Assembly (NCBI RefSeq): GCF_001578185.1
Contig: NZ_CP011008.1
Location: 30,001-88,000, forward strand
Length of the DNA stretch: 58,000 nt
Origin: Peribacillus simplex
Lineage (GTDB): Bacteria; Bacillota; Bacilli; Bacillales; DSM-1321
Direction: 5' to 3'
A program made the position numbers and the translations under genes. Numbering within the stretch: position 1 is the first letter of the stretch; every line of letters starts with the position of its first letter. Under the pieces are notes generated by a model. It saw only the letters and a program-made list of their open reading frames with translations, was not told the DNA's origin and did no database searches. Below are positions 53,125-58,000 of this stretch, piece by piece.

Positions 53125-53484
53125 ATGGATAAGATATATGTGAATAAAATGGAGTTTTACGGTTATCATGGAGTTTTTCCGGAAGAAACGAAGCTTGGTC
53201 AGCGGTTTAAAGTTGATTTAATCGTCCAGACTGATTTAGCCAATGCTGGGAAGAGTGACAACCTTGAAGACTCAATCAACTATGGCGAGTTATATGAAGT
53301 GTGTAAAAGTGTTGTTGAGGGAGAGCCTTTTAAGTTAGTGGAAGCTGTTGCTGAAAAAATTGCTTCTGAACTACTTAATAAATATTCTTCCATCGAGACA
53401 TGCACCGTGAAGGTATATAAACCAGACCCTCCTATAGCGGGGCACTATGACTCGGTAGCTATAGAAATTGTAAGGGGACGCTGA
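53125..53484 (+). CDS. folB: Dihydroneopterin aldolase
   Basis: FolB cleaves dihydroneopterin to 6-hydroxymethyl-dihydropterin. The 119-residue protein shows MEFYGYHGVFPEETKLGQRF with the conserved Tyr and Glu, DSINYGELY, and the catalytic Lys in VKVYKPDPPI. I chose the ATG at 53125, which has AGGTGA five bases upstream and gives the B. subtilis N-terminus MDKIYV; the GTG three codons before is inside folP. The folK start lies three bases after its stop. Confidence 0.95.
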   Translation: MDKIYVNKMEFYGYHGVFPEETKLGQRFKVDLIVQTDLANAGKSDNLEDSINYGELYEVCKSVVEGEPFKLVEAVAEKIASELLNKYSSIETCTVKVYKPDPPIAGHYDSVAIEIVRGR

Positions 53485-53486
53485 TT

Positions 53487-54014
53487 GTGGTAAATATTGC
53501 TTACCTTTCTATAGGATCGAACTTAGGGGATCGCCTTGATACTTTCCGAACGGCTTTCCAATTATTGTCTGAAAACCCGCATATCCAGTTGGCGGCCTGC
53601 TCTTCTTTATATGAAACAGACCCGATAGGATATGCCGACCAGGACTGTTTTTTAAATGCTGTCCTTAAAGTGAAAACCGATTTAGAACCTGAGGAATTAC
53701 TTCACGCCTGTATGAAAATTGAAACCGAATTAGGGAGAAAAAGGGAAATTAGGTGGGGTCCCCGTACTTTAGACCTTGACATTTTGTTATATAATCATGA
53801 AAATATTGAGACAGAGATTCTTTCAGTCCCGCACCCTCGTATGCACGAGAGGGCTTTTGTTATCGTGCCTTTAATGGAAGTGGACCCTGATATTAGGCTT
53901 CCGCACATGCATGCACCTTTGAGCGACTTGCTTGAACAGATTCCGGATAAAGAAGGAGTTCGATTATGGAAGGTGAAAAATGGGGAAGGCGCATTCGCGC
54001 TTTTCGAAAGTTAA
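53487..54014 (+). CDS. folK: 6-hydroxymethyl-7,8-dihydropterin pyrophosphokinase
   Basis: FolK transfers pyrophosphate from ATP to the pterin. The 175-residue protein has SIGSNLGDR at the start, SSLYETDPIG, the RWGPRTLDLDILLY signature with the magnesium-binding Asp pair, and PHPRMHERAFV. It starts with GTG; AGGGG lies nine bases upstream inside folB. Its last 49 bases overlap yazB in another frame. Confidence 0.95.
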   Translation: MVNIAYLSIGSNLGDRLDTFRTAFQLLSENPHIQLAACSSLYETDPIGYADQDCFLNAVLKVKTDLEPEELLHACMKIETELGRKREIRWGPRTLDLDILLYNHENIETEILSVPHPRMHERAFVIVPLMEVDPDIRLPHMHAPLSDLLEQIPDKEGVRLWKVKNGEGAFALFES

Positions 54015-54178
54015 AGGGTTATACACAGGAAGGCTTTGCGAGAGAAATAGGCGTTTCCGTTTCCTTGTTGGGGGAAGTTGAAAGAGGGAACCGAAACCCT
54101 TCAGAGGCATTTTTACTGGAAGTGGCGGATATCCTTCATGTTTCCATTGAGGAGCTTCAACCTCCTGAGGATAAATGA
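53966..54178 (+). CDS. yazB: XRE-family DNA-binding protein YazB
   Basis: The 70-residue protein is a single Cro/C1-type helix-turn-helix domain: IRAFRKLKGYTQEGFAREIG, SVSLLGEVERGNRNPS, then VADILHVSIEEL. It resembles SinR-type N-terminal domains. Its targets are unknown. It begins inside folK (ATG 53966, with AAGGAG upstream) and its stop overlaps the open frame of dusB. The fold and position match B. subtilis yazB, so a role linked to the folate/dusB cluster is possible but unproved. Confidence 0.9.
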   Translation: MEGEKWGRRIRAFRKLKGYTQEGFAREIGVSVSLLGEVERGNRNPSEAFLLEVADILHVSIEELQPPEDK

Positions 54179-54201
54179 AAGAATGTTATAGGAGGTCACA
54201 C

Positions 54202-55200
54202 GTGTTAAAAATAGGCGATATAGAAATGAAAAATCCAGTAGTGCTAGCACCGATGGCCGGAGTCTGTAACTCGGCATTCCGCTTGACGGTCAAGGAATTT
54301 GGTGCTGGTCTAGTTTGTGCGGAGATGGTCAGTGACAAAGGAATCGTTCTTCAAAATGCCAAAACGCTGAATATGCTTTATATAGATGAAAGAGAAAAAC
54401 CATTAAGTTTGCAAATCTTTGGCGGCGAAAAGAAATCCTTAGTCAAAGCTGCTCAATTCGTTGATAAGAATACAAATGCCGACATCATTGATATCAATAT
54501 GGGCTGCCCTGTCCCGAAAATCACGAAATGTGATGCAGGGGCGAAATGGCTTCTAGACCCGAATAAAATTTATGAGATGGTTTCCGCGGTTGTTGATGCT
54601 GTCGAAAAGCCTGTAACCGTGAAAATGCGCATTGGCTGGGATGAAGAGCATGTGTTTGCGATTGAAAATGCTCAGGCAGTTGAACGCGCGGGTGGTAAAG
54701 CCGTTTCCATGCATGGGAGAACCCGGGTTCAAATGTATGAAGGAAAAGCTAACTGGGACATCATTCGTGAAGTGAAGAAATCGATTAATATCCCTCTTAT
54801 AGGTAACGGTGATGTGGAAACTCCGCAGGATGCGGAAAGAATGCTTAAAGAAACGGGTGTTGACGGTGTCATGATTGGCCGTGCAGCACTAGGTAACCCA
54901 TGGATGATTTACCGGACTGTAAAATATTTAGAAACGGGTCAACTGATGGATGAACCTACAGTTCGTGAAAAGATGGATGTTTGTGTACTTCATATGGATC
55001 GTCTGATTGCACTGAAAAACGAAAACGTCGCTGTCCGTGAAATGCGTAAGCATGCTTCTTGGTACCTAAAAGGTGTTAAAGGGAATGCCAAGGCACGTAA
55101 AGGGATTAACGATTGTGAAACAAGGGAAGATGTCGTGAGCCTTCTTTATGGAATGGTCGATGATATTGAAGCGAAGGAAATGAACATTCAAATGGTCTGA
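54202..55200 (+). CDS. dusB: tRNA-dihydrouridine synthase B
   Basis: DusB reduces uridines in the D loop of tRNAs with FMN. The 332-residue TIM barrel has VLAPMAGVCNSAFR, the active-site Cys102 in GCPVPKITKC, the catalytic-region KMRIGWDEEH, MHGRTRVQMYEG and IGNGDV with the phosphate site GVMIGRAALGNPW. I start at the GTG at 54202, with AGGAGG six bases upstream, giving the family N-terminus VLKIGDIEMKNPV; an ATG nine codons earlier overlaps the end of yazB. A terminator follows. Confidence 0.95.
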   Translation: MLKIGDIEMKNPVVLAPMAGVCNSAFRLTVKEFGAGLVCAEMVSDKGIVLQNAKTLNMLYIDEREKPLSLQIFGGEKKSLVKAAQFVDKNTNADIIDINMGCPVPKITKCDAGAKWLLDPNKIYEMVSAVVDAVEKPVTVKMRIGWDEEHVFAIENAQAVERAGGKAVSMHGRTRVQMYEGKANWDIIREVKKSINIPLIGNGDVETPQDAERMLKETGVDGVMIGRAALGNPWMIYRTVKYLETGQLMDEPTVREKMDVCVLHMDRLIALKNENVAVREMRKHASWYLKGVKGNAKARKGINDCETREDVVSLLYGMVDDIEAKEMNIQMV

Positions 55201-55242
55201 TGTTGACTTCGCCTTCCTGTTTTCCTATAATACGCATATCTT

Positions 55243-55270
55243 AAACTGCCATTAAACCTGGCAGTTTTTA
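55243..55270 (+). terminator. Terminator after dusB
   Basis: An eight-base perfect stem AAACTGCC/GGCAGTTT with a nine-base loop and a T run. It separates the fol-dusB unit from lysS. Confidence 0.88.
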
Positions 55271-55309
55271 TATATACATAAAGAAGTTTTTAAGATAAAA
55301 AGCTGTTGA

Positions 55310-56887
<1,578 letters not shown>

Positions 56888-56915
56888 TAATGTAAGGTAA
56901 TTAATGATTGCAGGG

Positions 56916-56987
56916 CCGAATTCGGACGGCTGGGAATCAGGAGTGTATCTCATGATCCCGGTTAGTTCAATTCGGTTTTTGTTTTTT
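56916..56987 (+). terminator. Terminator after lysS
   Basis: The outer stem CCGAATT/AATTCGG and an inner GGGAATCA/ATGATCCC-type pairing form a long branched hairpin followed by a T-rich run. Confidence 0.75.
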
Positions 56988-57073
56988 AATTATAATTTCA
57001 TGTCTTTTAATTGATTGGATTCTAGGGTTGGAAAGAAAAACAACATTATCTCAAAAAAACTTTATAAAAGGTA

Positions 57074-57102
57074 TTGCGCAGTTACCGTAATGGTGTTATA
57101 TT
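57074..57102 (+). promoter_or_regulatory. rRNA operon promoter P1
   Basis: TTGCGC, 17 bases, then TATATT, about 205 bases before the 16S gene. Confidence 0.6.
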
Positions 57103-57167
57103 TATATCTGTCGTTACGAACGAGTTGCAAACGGATTACAAACTTTAAAAAAAGTTTTAAAAAGTTG

Positions 57168-57196
57168 TTGACTCAGAGTAATGAAAATGTTATTAT
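57168..57196 (+). promoter_or_regulatory. rRNA operon promoter P2
   Basis: TTGACT, 17 bases, then TATTAT. Tandem promoters about 95 bases apart are the normal arrangement of Bacillus rRNA operons. Confidence 0.75.
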
Positions 57197-57219
57197 TAAT
57201 AAGCTGTTCCGAAAGACAT

Positions 57220-57228
57220 TGCTCTTTG
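57220..57228 (+). promoter_or_regulatory. boxA antitermination site of the rRNA leader
   Basis: TGCTCTTTGAAAACTGAA contains the boxA core TGCTCTTTG, the NusB/S10 recruitment site typical of rRNA leaders. Confidence 0.75.
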
Positions 57229-57308
57229 AAAACTGAACAAAACAAAGCGCCAACGTTAAATTTTAAGTGAGCACACACTATCAAAAAAGCAAATGAGCAA
57301 GTCAAACA

Positions 57309-58000
<692 letters not shown>

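Noticed and set aside
57015..57236. 73-codon frame in the rRNA leader
   Set aside because: It runs through both rRNA promoters and the boxA site.

Overview
The window is a chromosomal housekeeping segment from an endospore-forming, low-to-moderate GC Firmicute of the family Bacillaceae. The 16S fragment at the right end, the AbrB, SpoVG, SpoVT and SspF proteins and the gene order (csfB ... tmk ... abrB ... spoVG ... mfd ... spoIIE ... ftsH ... lysS between two rRNA operons) match the origin-proximal region of Bacillus subtilis. From memory, the variable part of the 16S most resembles the Peribacillus (Bacillus simplex) group; this is a judgement by eye and was not searched.

Layout. 15-3164: 23S and 5S rRNA, the tail of an rRNA operon, then a terminator. 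3302-11103: csfB with a sigma-F promoter, then yaaO-tmk-darA-yaaR-holB-ricT-yabA and yabB-yazA-rsmI. 11168-11563: abrB on the minus strand with Spo0A boxes over its promoter. 12077-18204: metS, tatD, yabE, rnmV-ksgA. 18266-20233: yabG (sigma-K promoter), veg, sspF. 20355-26142: ispE-purR-ridA, spoVG (sigma-H promoter), glmU-prs. 26219-27060: a decayed island with a long hairpin and a broken ssuA-like gene. 27142-33504: ctc (sigma-B promoter), pth, fin, mfd, spoVT. 33621-39073: yabM-yabN-rqcP, yabP-yabQ, divIC, yabR. 39121-39406: minus-strand tRNA-Met and tRNA-Glu. 39576-48331: spoIIE (Spo0A-type promoter), yabS-yabT, tilS-hpt, ftsH. 48467-52180: coaX-hslO-yacD, cysK. 52287-56987: folP-folB-folK-yazB-dusB, lysS. 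57074-58000: rRNA promoters, antiterminator box and the first ~690 nt of a second 16S gene.

How the genes work together. Most encode translation and RNA maturation (metS, lysS, rsmI, ksgA, rnmV, tilS, dusB, pth, rqcP, ctc), nucleotide, cofactor and wall precursors (tmk, prs, hpt, glmU, ispE, coaX, fol genes, cysK), replication and repair (holB, yabA, mfd) and quality control (ftsH, hslO, yacD). Sporulation genes are interspersed (csfB, fin, spoIIE, spoVG, spoVT, yabG, yabP, yabQ, sspF, yabS, yabT, ricT). Promoter-like elements for sigma-A, B, F, G, H, K, probably E, and Spo0A can be read upstream of the expected genes.

Differences from the B. subtilis order as I remember it: xpaC-yaaN are missing between csfB and yaaO, pabB-pabA-pabC are missing between cysK and folP, and decayed coding sequence lies between spoVG and glmU and between prs and ctc. 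I found no CRISPR array, prophage, intact insertion sequence, defence island or clearly new multi-gene system. The most useful leads are the decayed islands, two unexplained palindromes, a possible AUU start for yabE, and the little-studied YabS/YabT pair.
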